Shown piece by piece: positions 1 through 9,469 of a stretch of DNA of 64,000 nt. The position numbers and the translations under genes were made by a program. Location: the NCBI GenBank assembly GCA_938018055.1, contig CALIKL010000011.1, positions 53,810-117,809 of the forward strand. The letters run 5' to 3'. Within the stretch, counting starts at the first letter, position 1. Each line of letters begins with the position of its first letter. The notes below the pieces were generated by a model. It did no database searches. It saw only the letters and a list, made by a program, of their open reading frames with translations, and had not been told where the DNA came from. This DNA is from an uncultured bacterium (GTDB taxonomy: Bacteria; Bacteroidota; Rhodothermia; Rhodothermales; UBA10348).

Positions 1-144
1 AGCCCGAAGAAAGGATTCCGCCAACTGGAATCGACCTACCTGGGACTCTTCCACATTTTGCGCTGCCGCTCTTTGGCCTCCCAAAACGAGCAAGAGCAGC
101 CCTAAAAGCAGATGGGCGCGTAATGATGGAAATGCAATCGTCAC
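1..144 (-). CDS. Secreted protein, N-terminal part only (cut by window edge)
   Basis: This reading frame is too short for the ORF track but looks real. Read on the minus strand from a GTG at 144, it gives a positively charged start, a long leucine-rich core (LLLGLLLLVLGG) and an AAAQ signal-cleavage-like site near residue 28. The mature start contains QLAESFLRA, which resembles a TPR-type helix. The frame runs open off the window edge, so 48 codons are visible. It diverges from dxr, and the 135 bp between them would hold both promoters. The function cannot be told from this fragment. An export signal is fairly clear; the TPR idea is inference. Confidence 0.5.
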   Translation of the reverse strand, partial: MTIAFPSLRAHLLLGLLLLVLGGQRAAAQNVEESQVGRFQLAESFLRA

Positions 145-279
145 AGCGTAGCGTCGATGAGTTTCAGTGAGGTTTTCTCCAGCGGGCCGGGCTCGAGGCG
201 CTTTAATATCGCGGCCAAGGCCCGTATGTTTCGTAGCTCTCACCATTCTGCCTCGTACCCGCAGTCGTCTCATCCGCTC

Positions 280-1437
280 ATGGATTCCATCACTCTCCCG
301 ATCAATCTGATCATTCTGGGGTCAACCGGATCGATCGGGACGCAGACACTGGAAATCGCGCGGGCCCACCCCGAAAAGATTCGCATCAGGGGCTTGGCAG
401 CGGGATCAAATGCTGAGCTGCTTGCTCGACAGGTTGCCGAATTCAACCCAGATGTTGTGGCGCTGGCCAGTGTCGAAGCGGCCGATCGCCTTGCCGGGAT
501 GGTTTCTTGCAGGGTCCTTCGTGGTGTAGAAGGCGTTATGGAAGTTGCTGGCCACGAACCTGGCGACTGCGTTGTGACCGCCATGGTGGGAGCAGCAGGT
601 CTGATGCCAACCATAGCGGCTATTGAACAGGGAAGAAGGATTGCGCTGGCCAACAAAGAAACGATGGTGGTTGCCGGCGACTTGATCAATGCGCTGGCGC
701 GAAAGCACGGCGTAGATATCCTCCCGGTTGACAGCGAACATTCTGCCATCTATCAGTGCCTGGTGGGGGAGCCCCGCTCAGCGATTCGCAAACTCGTGCT
801 TACAGCGTCGGGTGGTCCATTCCGAAATCGTCCGCTCTCCTCATTTGACAGTATTACGCTGGAGGAAGCACTGGCCCATCCGAATTGGGACATGGGTCCC
901 AAAATCACGATTGATTCTGCCACCATGATGAACAAGGGACTCGAAGTGATCGAGGCTCGGTGGTTATTCGATATTCCAGCTGAACGCATTGACGTCACTA
1001 TTCATCCGCAGTCCATCCTTCATTCGATGGTTGAATTCACCGACGGATCGACCAAGGCGCAGTTGGGCCCACCAGATATGAAAGTCCCCATTCAATATGC
1101 ACTCTCGGCTCCTGAACGCTGGCCATCGGATTTTCCTGTATTGAATTGGGCCTCCTCTCACGCGTTGTCATTTGACGAACCGGATCCGTTGCGCTACCCG
1201 TGTTTGGCACTGGCATTCGAGGCTCTTCGAATGGGGGATGGCGCCGCAACGGTACTGAATGCAGCAAATGAGGTCGCAGTAGGACTGTTTCTCGAGCGTA
1301 GGATTGCATTCGCCGACATTCCCCGGATGATCGAAGGAGCATTGACCGCAGTTTCTTCCAAGGGTGCCCATACGCTGGAGGCGCGCGTTGATCTGGACCG
1401 CGAGGCCCGCCAATGGGTGGCTGAATCTGTTCGTTGA
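280..1437 (+). CDS. dxr: 1-deoxy-D-xylulose 5-phosphate reductoisomerase
   Basis: Cytoplasmic enzyme of the non-mevalonate isoprenoid pathway. It rearranges and reduces DXP to 2-C-methyl-D-erythritol 4-phosphate using NADPH and a divalent metal. The N-terminus carries the dinucleotide-binding motif GSTGSIG. The metal and substrate region is clear in DSEHSAIYQC, SGGPFR, the WDMGPKITIDSATMMNKGLE stretch and HPQSILHSMVEF. The ORF track opens at 157, but the 41 extra residues have no family counterpart. ATG 280 gives 385 aa, the normal size, and begins just before the Rossmann motif. It is the first gene of an envelope and isoprenoid cluster with rseP, uppS and bamA. No strong Shine-Dalgarno is visible before ATG 280. 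Confidence 0.96.
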   Translation: MDSITLPINLIILGSTGSIGTQTLEIARAHPEKIRIRGLAAGSNAELLARQVAEFNPDVVALASVEAADRLAGMVSCRVLRGVEGVMEVAGHEPGDCVVTAMVGAAGLMPTIAAIEQGRRIALANKETMVVAGDLINALARKHGVDILPVDSEHSAIYQCLVGEPRSAIRKLVLTASGGPFRNRPLSSFDSITLEEALAHPNWDMGPKITIDSATMMNKGLEVIEARWLFDIPAERIDVTIHPQSILHSMVEFTDGSTKAQLGPPDMKVPIQYALSAPERWPSDFPVLNWASSHALSFDEPDPLRYPCLALAFEALRMGDGAATVLNAANEVAVGLFLERRIAFADIPRMIEGALTAVSSKGAHTLEARVDLDREARQWVAESVR

Positions 1438-1456
1438 GAATCCTTACGTAGGATTC
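1438..1456 (+). other. Short stem-loop just after dxr
   Basis: Immediately after the dxr stop there is an inverted repeat, GAATCCT / AGGATTC, with a 5-nt loop. It is followed by GTTT rather than a proper U-tract. It could weaken transcription into rseP or protect the 3' end of dxr mRNA. It is too weak to call a terminator. Confidence 0.3.
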
Positions 1457-1477
1457 GTTTGCAGGAGGAACTACCCG

Positions 1478-1564
1478 GTGCAACGGGGAATTACACCCGA
1501 CTCGAAGATGCAGACGTATAGACTTTTATTTACTCATCCACGCGCTTCATGGACGCGATTCTAA
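1478..1564 (+). other. Candidate 28-aa upstream ORF overlapping the rseP start
   Basis: The best Shine-Dalgarno in this gap (AGGAGG at 1463-1468) lies 80 nt before rseP, which is too far to serve rseP directly. It is well placed for a GTG at 1478. That frame stays open for 28 codons, passes an internal ATG at 1508 and stops at TAA 1562-1564, overlapping the rseP ATG (1549) by 16 nt. A leader peptide coupled to rseP translation is possible. The peptide resembles nothing I know, and the frame may be chance. Confidence 0.25.
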
Positions 1565-2934
1565 ATTTTCTACCCTACATCGGTTGGGTACTGCTGGCCA
1601 TCATGATCCTGGTGTTCGTACACGAGCTGGGTCACTTCCTGTTTGCCAAGCTGTTCAAGATGCGCGTCGACAAGTTTTCGGTGGGTTTTCCACCGAAAGT
1701 GATCGGCTTCAAGGCTGGTCCGACCGAATATGTGCTTGGCGCTACACCGTTGGGAGGCTACGTCAAAATTGCCGGAATGGTTGACGAGAGCATGGATACG
1801 GAGGAGCTTGGTGAAGAGCCTCAGCCGTGGGAGTTTCGGTCCAAGCCGGTCTGGCAGCGGATTCTGGTGATCACAGGAGGTGTCTTTTTCAACCTCGTTC
1901 TGGCTGCCATCATTTTTATCGGTCTGAAAGCCACGTACGGGGAGGTATACGACCCCGCCGTGGGCGCCATCATAATTGAAGAGTCCTCCGTTGCAGCTGA
2001 TATGGGTCTCCAAACCGGCGATATCATTGCTGCAGTCAACGGGAAGCCGGTAGATGTCCTTGAGGGACTCAGCGGCATGGAAGAGCTTTTGCTTGCTGAT
2101 CCGCTGATCATCGACGTGGAGCGCGACGGGGAGCCGATTCGGCTCGAAGGGCCTCGAGATATCATGACCCGGCTGAATCAGAGCGGTGGCAGTTTCGGGA
2201 TTGATTTCGACCCGCCTATTGTGGGTTTGGTCAGTGACAACACTCCGGCATCAGGGGCCGGATTGCGTCCCGGGGACCACGTAGTCGGAATTGGTGACAG
2301 TACCATCACGTTCTTCCAACAGATTACGCCTGCACTGCAGGCAGTAGAAGCAGACGCATTTGATTTGATGATTATGCGTCCGGATTCGATTGGTGCAGCT
2401 CCTGGCAGCATGGCTGTTCGACTTCCGGATTCTCTGCAGGTGGTGGGTGGCACGCTGTACCGCATTCCCATTGCCCGCGAAGCGGGTTCGGATGCTCCAT
2501 TCGTGCTTGGAATTCGCCAGTTCGTAAGGCTCAAAGACTATACATTCGTCGCGGCTGTTGGCAGCGGAGTGTCGGATACCTGGCTCAATACGCGCATGGT
2601 CGCCTCAAGCCTGAAGAGGATTTTCGTAGGTCAGGACAGTTTTCGTCAGAATATCGGCGGCCCGGTCATGATCGCCAGGGTAACGCGCGAAGCTGCTGAT
2701 ATGGGCGCACCCTATTTCTGGAATATTGTAGCCATGCTGTCCATCACCTTGGCCATCATCAATATTCTTCCGATCCCTGCGCTTGATGGCGGTCACCTCG
2801 TTTTCCTTATTTATGAAGGCATTGTCCGCAAGGAGCCGTCATTGAAAATCCGGATGGCTTTGCAGCAGATCGGCATGGTGGTCCTGCTCGTGTTCATGGT
2901 GTTTGTGATTTTCAACGACATCCTCAAACTCTGA
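1549..2934 (+). CDS. rseP: Site-2 metalloprotease RseP with two PDZ-like domains
   Basis: Inner-membrane zinc protease that cuts transmembrane substrates such as anti-sigma factors and signal-peptide remnants. The zinc motif HELGH lies at residues 25-29 inside the first membrane helix. The third metal ligand region, NILPIPALDGGH, lies near residue 410, followed by a last hydrophobic helix. Between them are an extracytoplasmic region with two PDZ-like segments (near 130-200 and 220-300). Length, 461 aa, is normal for the family. An in-frame TAG lies 30 nt before ATG 1549, so no longer start is possible. It sits between dxr and uppS, an order common in many bacteria. Confidence 0.95.
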   Translation: MDAILNFLPYIGWVLLAIMILVFVHELGHFLFAKLFKMRVDKFSVGFPPKVIGFKAGPTEYVLGATPLGGYVKIAGMVDESMDTEELGEEPQPWEFRSKPVWQRILVITGGVFFNLVLAAIIFIGLKATYGEVYDPAVGAIIIEESSVAADMGLQTGDIIAAVNGKPVDVLEGLSGMEELLLADPLIIDVERDGEPIRLEGPRDIMTRLNQSGGSFGIDFDPPIVGLVSDNTPASGAGLRPGDHVVGIGDSTITFFQQITPALQAVEADAFDLMIMRPDSIGAAPGSMAVRLPDSLQVVGGTLYRIPIAREAGSDAPFVLGIRQFVRLKDYTFVAAVGSGVSDTWLNTRMVASSLKRIFVGQDSFRQNIGGPVMIARVTREAADMGAPYFWNIVAMLSITLAIINILPIPALDGGHLVFLIYEGIVRKEPSLKIRMALQQIGMVVLLVFMVFVIFNDILKL

Positions 2935-2955
2935 TCGTTCCTGCCCGACTGGTTA

Positions 2956-3711
2956 TTGACTGAGTCCATCGTTCATACCGTTGAATCCACTCAGGCTTGT
3001 GGTCCCTTGCCCGACCATGTGGCTGTCATCATGGATGGCAATGGCCGCTGGGCCCGTGAGCGCGGTATGCCCCGTGTGGAAGGTCATCGCCAAGGCGTCC
3101 ATGCTGTGCGAGACACAACGGAAGCGTGTGCTGAACTGGGCATCTCCCACCTGACCTTGTACACGTTTTCAACGGAGAACTGGAAAAGGCCGGTAACAGA
3201 GATCTCGGCGCTGATGAAGCTCTTGATTCAAGCGCTCAGGAAAGAAGCCCGAACGTTTCATGAGAACAACATCCGGCTCAACGCAGTGGGATCCATCGAT
3301 CAATTGCCTGAGCGGGCGCAGGATGAATTGAACGCGCTGATGGAAGAGACGGCAGGCAATACCCGCATGACGTTGACGCTGGCCCTGTCCTACAGTGGGA
3401 AGTGGGATCTTACCACGGCCATGAGAGGTCTGGCCTCCAGGGTACAGGCGGGGGAGTTGGCCCCTGAGGACATCACAGAGGAAACGATTGCAGGCGAATT
3501 GTCCACTGCATCGATGCCCGACCCTGACTTGTTGATCCGTACCGGAGGAGAGAAGCGCATTTCGAATTACATGCTCTGGCAGATGGCATATTCTGAATTT
3601 CACTTTGCTGACGTTTTCTGGCCTGATTTCCGTCGTCAGCATCTTTTCCAGGCGATTCGGGATTTTCAAGACCGTGAGCGTCGTTTTGGCGCTGTCTTGA
3701 ATGAGCAGTAG
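2956..3711 (+). CDS. uppS: Isoprenyl (undecaprenyl) diphosphate synthase
   Basis: Cis-prenyltransferase that extends farnesyl diphosphate with isopentenyl units to make undecaprenyl diphosphate, the lipid carrier for peptidoglycan and surface sugars. The catalytic Asp is in the signature VAVIMDGNGRWA at residues 22-33. The C-terminal signature RTGGEKRISNYMLWQ and the following YSEFHF motif are intact. The start is a TTG at 2956, 21 bp after rseP. There is no ATG before the catalytic motif, so TTG is the best choice. 251 aa is the usual length. It uses the product of the pathway started by dxr in the same cluster. Confidence 0.95.
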   Translation: MTESIVHTVESTQACGPLPDHVAVIMDGNGRWARERGMPRVEGHRQGVHAVRDTTEACAELGISHLTLYTFSTENWKRPVTEISALMKLLIQALRKEARTFHENNIRLNAVGSIDQLPERAQDELNALMEETAGNTRMTLTLALSYSGKWDLTTAMRGLASRVQAGELAPEDITEETIAGELSTASMPDPDLLIRTGGEKRISNYMLWQMAYSEFHFADVFWPDFRRQHLFQAIRDFQDRERRFGAVLNEQ

Positions 3712-3860
3712 ACCACCCGAAGCAGGCAATATGCGGCTCGGCCATGCGTTTCATCCATACACGTGATTGCCGCATCGAACCGGAAACACCCTTCGCGGGC
3801 GCGCCGTTCACAGGCCCACTTGTGAAGAAGGATTCTGAAGAAACCGAAAAAGTCCCTTAC

Positions 3861-6341
3861 ATGCGTCTGAGAGCCCTCATTATTGTACTGGCCATCCTGT
3901 TCAGTGCGTCGCCAGCGGCGGCTCAAAGCGGTGCCGGCACCCAGGTCCCCAGCCTGACGTCTGGTATTTCTCCTGAGATCGTTGAAATTCTCGGAATCTC
4001 CGTTGAGGGAGCCTCCGACGAATATGCCAATAGCTTCATCCAGCAAACGTCCCGCCTTCAGGTAGGACAGCGCCTGACCGTGCCAGGTGATCCCGCCCTG
4101 GGAGATGCCATTCGTGCCATCTACCGGCTACGGACGTACGAAGATGTCCAGATTGTCCAGGAGCGCAAGGTCGGGCAGGGCGTCTACTTGGTCATTCGCG
4201 TGCGTGAAGTGCCGAAATTGCGAGCCTATGAATTCGAGGGTATCAAGAAGGGACACGCCAAGGACCTCCGCAAGGAAGTGCCGTTGGTGGCTCGCGGACC
4301 GGTACACGAAAACAGTATTGCCCGAAGTGTCCAGATCATTGAGGAGTTCTTCGCTGAGAAGGGTCGTCCGCTGGCCTCTGTGGAGATTCAGCGCGAAGAA
4401 CACGAAGACAATACCGGGTCGCTGACCTTCGAGGTCGATCGAGGGCCAAAGGTCAAGGTCAAGGAGGTGATTGTAAATGGAAGCGACGGGCTGTCCGAGA
4501 ATGCCGTTGTTTCCGCAATGGAGACGAAACCGAAAGGTGGCTGGAGATTCTGGCGAAGCGGAAAATTGAAGCAGGACGAATATGCCCAGGATATGGGTCG
4601 CATCGTAGAGCGATACAACGAGCGCGGTTACTACGATGCTGAGGTGCTTCGTGACTCGGTGTATATCGAAAATGAAGAGGGAGATAATCCCTACATGGTT
4701 ATTGAGCTGGACGTCAGGGAAGGTCCGCTTTACCACATTCGGGACATCAGTTGGGAAGGCAACACCTTGTATTCGGACGCTCAGCTATCAGAGCGTCTTG
4801 GCATGATCTCGGGTGACACCTACAATTCCAAGAAACTGTCGGAGAACTTGTACGGCGTCGGTAAAAACAACGACGTTTCAAGTCTCTACTTCAACAATGG
4901 GCACATGCGGTTCAACGTGCAGCCCATCATCACGGTAGAAGAAGACAGCCTGGATCTGCTTTTCGATGTCTTCGAAGGGGAAGTCTACGAGTACGGCACC
5001 ATCGGTATCGCAGGCAACTCCAAAACGAAAGATCATGTGATCCGTCGTGAGCTGACGACGATTCCGGGCAGCACCTTCTCCCGAACCCAGATTCAGGAGT
5101 CGATTCGACGCCTGATGCAACTGAACTATTTCACGCAAGAGTCCTTGGCCGGTGGTCCAGGCGTGGATATCCGGGAAGAAAGCAAGACGGTTGATCTGTC
5201 GTACAATCTTGAGGAGACAGGGACGGATCAGTTGGAGCTCTCCGGAACGTGGGGACGTTTCGGGCTCATCCTGATGCTCCGTTTCAATTTCAACAACTTC
5301 TCAGCCCAAAACGTGCTGAAAGGGGATGAGTGGAAACCTCTGCCGGCGGGAGACGGTCAGCGGTTCTCAGTCGGTATCCAGACCAATGGCCGAAGGTATC
5401 AGCAGTATTCGCTTTCGTTTACTGAGCCATGGTTCCGAGGTAAACCCCGACAGCTTGGTTTCTCGACGTCTTTCTCCCGTATTTCCGGATACACGTACTA
5501 CATCTCGGATGACGATGCAGGACAGCTGCTGACGTTTTCACAACGTGTGTTTTACACCCAGCGACTGAAGTGGCCAGATCCTTGGTTCAGCACATCCACC
5601 CAGATCGGATTCCAGTATTACGACAACCGAGATTGGATTTCGACGCTTCCGACTGGGGTGAGCCAGGAAGTGACGTTTACGCAGTCATTGTCCCGCAACA
5701 ACACGGATAATCCACTTTTCCCTTCTTCTGGCTCGCGATTCAACCTCTCGCTTGAAATTGCTCCACCGATTGGCAATCTCATTCAGTACCACAAATGGCG
5801 AATGAGCAACTCGTGGAATACACCCGTCGCACCCAAAATCGCACTCGGCTTCACAGCCGACTACGGATATATCGGATCGCTCACCGGTGAGGAAGTTCAG
5901 TTCGAGCGGTTCATCGTTGGTGGGTCACCATTCGAAACTCAGGGTTTTTACTCGTACTTCGGTAAAGACATCGTGTACATGCGAGGCTACCCGCTCGGAG
6001 CCCTCGGACCACGAAGTGATGATAACGATCCGTTTGGTGGGCGTATCCTGAACAAGTACTCCGCAGAGCTTCGTTGGTCAGCAATTCGATCTGAACAGCT
6101 ACAAGCGGTACCATATTTGTTTCTTGATGCAGCAAATGCCTGGGACGGATTCGATTCATATAACCCTACTGACCTGTACCGCTCCGCCGGTCTGGGAATG
6201 CGCTTCTTCTTACCCATCCTGGGGATGGTTGAGATGGCGTATGGATACAACTATGACGAATTCGAGCCCATCAACTCCAAACACGACGGTTCAAAGAAGT
6301 GGACGTTCCAGTTCAGTCTGGGTCAAGGATTCGGACAGTAA
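3861..6341 (+). CDS. bamA: Outer-membrane protein assembly factor BamA
   Basis: Core of the BAM complex, which folds beta-barrel proteins into the outer membrane. The ORF opens at 3744, but ATG 3861 begins a textbook signal peptide (MRLRALIIVLAIL...SPAAAQ) and gives 826 aa. The N-terminal half, about residues 30-430, is a string of POTRA-like repeats with motifs such as V-x-V-x-E-G-x-Y and RG-P/YYDAEV. The C-terminal half is a 16-strand-type barrel rich in alternating aromatic residues, including the VRGY-like motif seen here as MRGYPLGALGP. It ends in FQFSLGQGFGQ. It is followed by two OmpH periplasmic chaperones, the order typical of Bacteroidota. Confidence 0.95.
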   Translation: MRLRALIIVLAILFSASPAAAQSGAGTQVPSLTSGISPEIVEILGISVEGASDEYANSFIQQTSRLQVGQRLTVPGDPALGDAIRAIYRLRTYEDVQIVQERKVGQGVYLVIRVREVPKLRAYEFEGIKKGHAKDLRKEVPLVARGPVHENSIARSVQIIEEFFAEKGRPLASVEIQREEHEDNTGSLTFEVDRGPKVKVKEVIVNGSDGLSENAVVSAMETKPKGGWRFWRSGKLKQDEYAQDMGRIVERYNERGYYDAEVLRDSVYIENEEGDNPYMVIELDVREGPLYHIRDISWEGNTLYSDAQLSERLGMISGDTYNSKKLSENLYGVGKNNDVSSLYFNNGHMRFNVQPIITVEEDSLDLLFDVFEGEVYEYGTIGIAGNSKTKDHVIRRELTTIPGSTFSRTQIQESIRRLMQLNYFTQESLAGGPGVDIREESKTVDLSYNLEETGTDQLELSGTWGRFGLILMLRFNFNNFSAQNVLKGDEWKPLPAGDGQRFSVGIQTNGRRYQQYSLSFTEPWFRGKPRQLGFSTSFSRISGYTYYISDDDAGQLLTFSQRVFYTQRLKWPDPWFSTSTQIGFQYYDNRDWISTLPTGVSQEVTFTQSLSRNNTDNPLFPSSGSRFNLSLEIAPPIGNLIQYHKWRMSNSWNTPVAPKIALGFTADYGYIGSLTGEEVQFERFIVGGSPFETQGFYSYFGKDIVYMRGYPLGALGPRSDDNDPFGGRILNKYSAELRWSAIRSEQLQAVPYLFLDAANAWDGFDSYNPTDLYRSAGLGMRFFLPILGMVEMAYGYNYDEFEPINSKHDGSKKWTFQFSLGQGFGQ

Positions 6342-6413
6342 CGGGCACATCAGTCCACGATTCAGGACAACCAGGTACAACCGTCTGACTACCAACGGGA
6401 GGACGATTTCATC

Positions 6414-6968
6414 ATGACGCGATTTTTATTCCGTATTTCTGCTGTCGCCCTCGGGCTGGTCTTTGTAACGCTTGCGGCGGGAACGGCCCAAGCCCAGCAA
6501 AAGATTGGCTACATCGATTCGGACTACATCCTGAACAACATGCCTGATTATGCCACTATCCAGCAGCAGCTGGACCGGATGGCGCAGACCTGGCAAACGG
6601 AACTTGACGAGGCGAAAGCTGAGCTCGATGACAAATTCCGCGAATATCAGGCTCGTGAGCTGCTTTACACGAATGAGGAGCGTCAGCGCCGCCGCCAGGA
6701 AATCCTTCAAGAAGAGGAAGATCTCGAACGCTTGCGGGTGAAGTATTTCGGGCCTGAGGGCGACATCTTTCTCCAGCAGGAGCAGCTTATGCGGCCGGTT
6801 CAAGAGCGTATCCTGCAAGCCATCAACACAGTGGCTACATCCGAGGGATACGATTACATATTCGATTCGGCGGGAGATTTCCTGTTCATGTTCAAGCGCG
6901 ACCAGTACAATCTCTCGGACACTGTTCTCAGAGAACTTGGCATAGACGTTGAGAGTACTCGCGGCTAA
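6414..6968 (+). CDS. skp: OmpH/Skp family periplasmic chaperone, copy 1
   Basis: Skp-type holdase that shields unfolded outer-membrane proteins on their way to BamA. A signal peptide (MTRFLFRISAVALGLVFVTL..AQAQ) is followed by a short beta start (KIGYIDSDYILNNMP) and then long charged helices rich in Q, E, R and K. This matches the trimeric tentacle fold. A good Shine-Dalgarno, GGGAGGAC, lies 9 nt before ATG. The gene lies 72 bp after bamA. It differs from copy 2 in being richer in aromatic residues at its C-terminus. 184 aa is normal. Confidence 0.9.
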   Translation: MTRFLFRISAVALGLVFVTLAAGTAQAQQKIGYIDSDYILNNMPDYATIQQQLDRMAQTWQTELDEAKAELDDKFREYQARELLYTNEERQRRRQEILQEEEDLERLRVKYFGPEGDIFLQQEQLMRPVQERILQAINTVATSEGYDYIFDSAGDFLFMFKRDQYNLSDTVLRELGIDVESTRG

Positions 6969-7056
6969 ACGACTCACCTTTCAATAATCCAGTGCAGGCA
7001 TGCTGCCTGCCGTCATTCAGAGCCGGACTCATATGACCCGGAGGAAAAAGCACACC

Positions 7057-7605
7057 ATGAAAACCTCGATTTTCTCATTTCTCTCCGCAATCCTGCTGGC
7101 AGGTCTCCTTTCGACCAATGCGCAAGCCCAGTCTATTCAGATTGGTTATGCTGATCCGGAGATCATCATTACGTACATGCCTGAGTACCAGCAGATTCAG
7201 CAGCAGATGGCCATTGAGTACCGCACCGGCCAGGAAGCTCTGCAGGCACTGGCTGAAGACTTCCAGGAGCGCGTTGATCGCTACCAGCGCCAGCAGCCGC
7301 TTCTCTCAGAGGAACGTCGTGCCGAACGCGAAGCTGAATTGGCTACGTTGCAGCAGGAGATTCAGAATTCAGCAGCTGCCAAGGACGAAGAACTTGCTGT
7401 TCGCCAGGATGAATTGATGGCTCCTTTGCTTCAGCAGGTCCAGGATGCCATCGATGCTATCTCGCAGGAAAAAGGCCTCGACATTGTCGTTCGTTCGCCC
7501 GCGCTGCTCTACGTGAATCCGAAACGCGTTGTGAATATCAACCTTGATATCGCACGTAGCCTGGGGATTGAAGTTGACGAGGACGAAGTTTCTGACGTCA
7601 ACTGA
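7057..7605 (+). CDS. skp: OmpH/Skp family periplasmic chaperone, copy 2
   Basis: Second Skp-like chaperone in tandem, about 90 bp after copy 1. The ORF opens at 7000, but ATG 7057 has a Shine-Dalgarno (GGAGG, 7040-7044) and starts a clean signal peptide (MKTSIFSFLSAILLAGLLS..AQAQ). The mature part begins QIGYADPEIIITYMPEY, parallel to copy 1, and continues as a Gln/Glu-rich coiled coil. It ends acidic (DEDEVSDVN). Length is 182 aa. Tandem OmpH genes after bamA are common in Bacteroidota. It is the last gene of the cluster and is followed at once by a strong terminator. Confidence 0.9.
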   Translation: MKTSIFSFLSAILLAGLLSTNAQAQSIQIGYADPEIIITYMPEYQQIQQQMAIEYRTGQEALQALAEDFQERVDRYQRQQPLLSEERRAEREAELATLQQEIQNSAAAKDEELAVRQDELMAPLLQQVQDAIDAISQEKGLDIVVRSPALLYVNPKRVVNINLDIARSLGIEVDEDEVSDVN

Positions 7606-7625
7606 TCCGGATTCCGGTTCCAAAT

Positions 7626-7660
7626 CAGGCGGGCGCCCTTTGGGCGCCCGCCTGTCTTTA
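7626..7660 (+). terminator. Rho-independent terminator after the bamA-OmpH cluster
   Basis: A perfect 13-bp GC-rich stem (CAGGCGGGCGCCC with its exact complement) closes a TTT loop and is followed by TCTTTA. It starts 20 bp after the second OmpH stop and 110 bp before panB, so it separates the two units. Confidence 0.9.
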
Positions 7661-7773
7661 TATTGGCCCTCCGCATGGAATGAGGTCGTTCGAACGTCCC
7701 TCCTGGTTTGCGCGTCCTCCCATGCTTGCGATCGATCCGTGATCGCACCAATTCCCACATGAGTGTCAATTGA

Positions 7774-8610
7774 ATGAGCACGAGAACGTCCAGTCCGCAC
7801 GGTCCGGAAGATGTCACCCGCGTTACAACCCGGACGCTTCAGGACATGAAATCCTCTGGCGTCAACATCGCGATGTTGACAGCCTACGATTACACTTCTG
7901 CGCGCATCTTGGATGGGGCAGGGGTGGATGTGTTGTTGGTTGGCGATTCGGCCTCGAACGTAATGGCCGGTCACGAGACGACGCTACCCATCACACTGGA
8001 TCAGATGATTTATCACGCGCAGTGTGTAGTTCGCGGGGTTCAGCGCTCCTTGGTTGTAGTTGATCTCCCTTTTGGTACCTACCAAGGCAACTCCAAAGAG
8101 GCACTATCTTCGGCAGTCCGCGTGATGAAGGAGTCTGGAGCGCACGCCGTCAAAGTGGAGGGGGGACGATCGATCGTACCGACAGTTGAGCGGATTCTGG
8201 AAGCCGGTATTCCAGTCATGGGGCATTTGGGACTCACGCCCCAGAGTATCTATCGGTTTGGATCGTATCAGGTACGGGCCCGAGATGAAGTTGAGGCAGA
8301 CGAACTGCGTGAGGATGCGTTGCTTCTGGAACAGGCGGGCGTCTTCGCGCTTGTTCTTGAAAAAATTCCTTCGAGCCTGGCGACAGGTGTGACGCAATCC
8401 CTATCCATCCCAACCATCGGTATCGGTGCTGGCCCTTCCTGCGACGGGCAGGTACTCGTGACCCACGATGCATTGGGTCTCACCACCGATTTCAATCCCC
8501 GTTTTGTTCGCCGGTACGCTCGTTTGGATGAACAAATTGGCGAGCATGTCCAACAGTACATCAACGATGTTCGCTCCGGGGCATTTCCGTCCGAAGACGA
8601 AAGCTACTGA
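7774..8610 (+). CDS. panB: 3-methyl-2-oxobutanoate hydroxymethyltransferase
   Basis: First committed step of pantothenate (coenzyme A) synthesis: it moves a hydroxymethyl group from methylene-THF to alpha-ketoisovalerate, giving ketopantoate. Family motifs are clear: [14 protein letters not shown], the metal-binding [26 protein letters not shown], the GHLGLTPQS loop and the [15 protein letters not shown] segment near the C-terminus. 278 aa is the usual length for the decameric enzyme. The downstream surE follows after 21 bp, so they are probably co-transcribed. No panC or panD is in the window. folD, a producer of the folate cofactor pool, lies 2.5 kb away on the other strand. Confidence 0.95.
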   Translation: MSTRTSSPHGPEDVTRVTTRTLQDMKSSGVNIAMLTAYDYTSARILDGAGVDVLLVGDSASNVMAGHETTLPITLDQMIYHAQCVVRGVQRSLVVVDLPFGTYQGNSKEALSSAVRVMKESGAHAVKVEGGRSIVPTVERILEAGIPVMGHLGLTPQSIYRFGSYQVRARDEVEADELREDALLLEQAGVFALVLEKIPSSLATGVTQSLSIPTIGIGAGPSCDGQVLVTHDALGLTTDFNPRFVRRYARLDEQIGEHVQQYINDVRSGAFPSEDESY

Positions 8611-8631
8611 GGCGTCTGGTTACCCTGAAGC

Positions 8632-9432
8632 ATGGCTGATTCATACGAACGACCGCTGATCCTGATCAGCAACGACGACGGCATTGAAGCTGCCGGCATC
8701 CTATCCCTCGCCGCCGCCTTGGATGCAGTTGGCGATGTCATCATTGCAGCACCATTGCAGGAAATGAGCGCGGTAGGTCACGCCATAACCATGCGTGATC
8801 CCGTTCGGGCACGGCCCTGGCCCTTTCGCGGTCCATCGGGTCAGCTGACAGCATATGCGGTTTCAGGAACTCCTGCCGACTGCGTCAAGCTGGCGCTCGA
8901 CAAACTGGTACCTCGCCAACCGGATCTGGTCGTTTCTGGTATCAATCATGGTCCCAACACGGCTGTGAACGTCATCTATTCAGGTACGGTGAGCGCAGCG
9001 ACTGAAGCTGCTATTCTTGGTATTCCGGCCATCGCGTTTTCTTATTGTCGGTGGGGAAGTGGCGATTTCGAAGCTTCTGGTCGCGTAGCGCAACAGGTGG
9101 TTCAGCAAGTCCTGGATAATGCGTTTCCTCCAGGCATTCTGCTGAATGTGAACATTCCAGATATCCCCTACGAGCAACTGAAGGGATTCATGATTACGCG
9201 GCAGGCCCAGGCCCGATGGGAGGAGCAATTCTCAGAGCGATTGGACCCGTTCGATCGGCCGTATTACTGGCTCTCTGGTACGTTTGTCAATATGGATGAG
9301 GGTACCAATACGGACCTTTGGGCCGTTGATAACGGATGGGTGTCCATAACGCCCGTTCAACATGACCTGACGGCCTATCGTGCCATGGAGTCGCTGCAGC
9401 AATGGAGCTGGAGACGGTTATCGGGCGAATAA
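8632..9432 (+). CDS. surE: 5'/3'-nucleotidase SurE
   Basis: Metal-dependent phosphatase that removes phosphate from nucleoside 5'- and 3'-monophosphates and is linked to stationary-phase survival. The metal-binding SNDDGIEAAG is near the N-terminus, with the conserved SAVGHAIT serine region, SGTPADCVKLAL, and the SGINHGPNTAVNVIYSGTV motif. 266 aa fits the family. It follows panB by 21 bp and precedes the OsmC-like gene by 37 bp, so the three may form one unit. Confidence 0.94.
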   Translation: MADSYERPLILISNDDGIEAAGILSLAAALDAVGDVIIAAPLQEMSAVGHAITMRDPVRARPWPFRGPSGQLTAYAVSGTPADCVKLALDKLVPRQPDLVVSGINHGPNTAVNVIYSGTVSAATEAAILGIPAIAFSYCRWGSGDFEASGRVAQQVVQQVLDNAFPPGILLNVNIPDIPYEQLKGFMITRQAQARWEEQFSERLDPFDRPYYWLSGTFVNMDEGTNTDLWAVDNGWVSITPVQHDLTAYRAMESLQQWSWRRLSGE

Positions 9433-9469
9433 TGGATGTGACTTACTCTAACCTAGAATCCTTTAAGTA

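Noticed and set aside
7639-7666. TTTG and TATATTGG considered as a panB promoter
   Set aside because: Spacing is only 16 nt and the first element lies inside the terminator stem.
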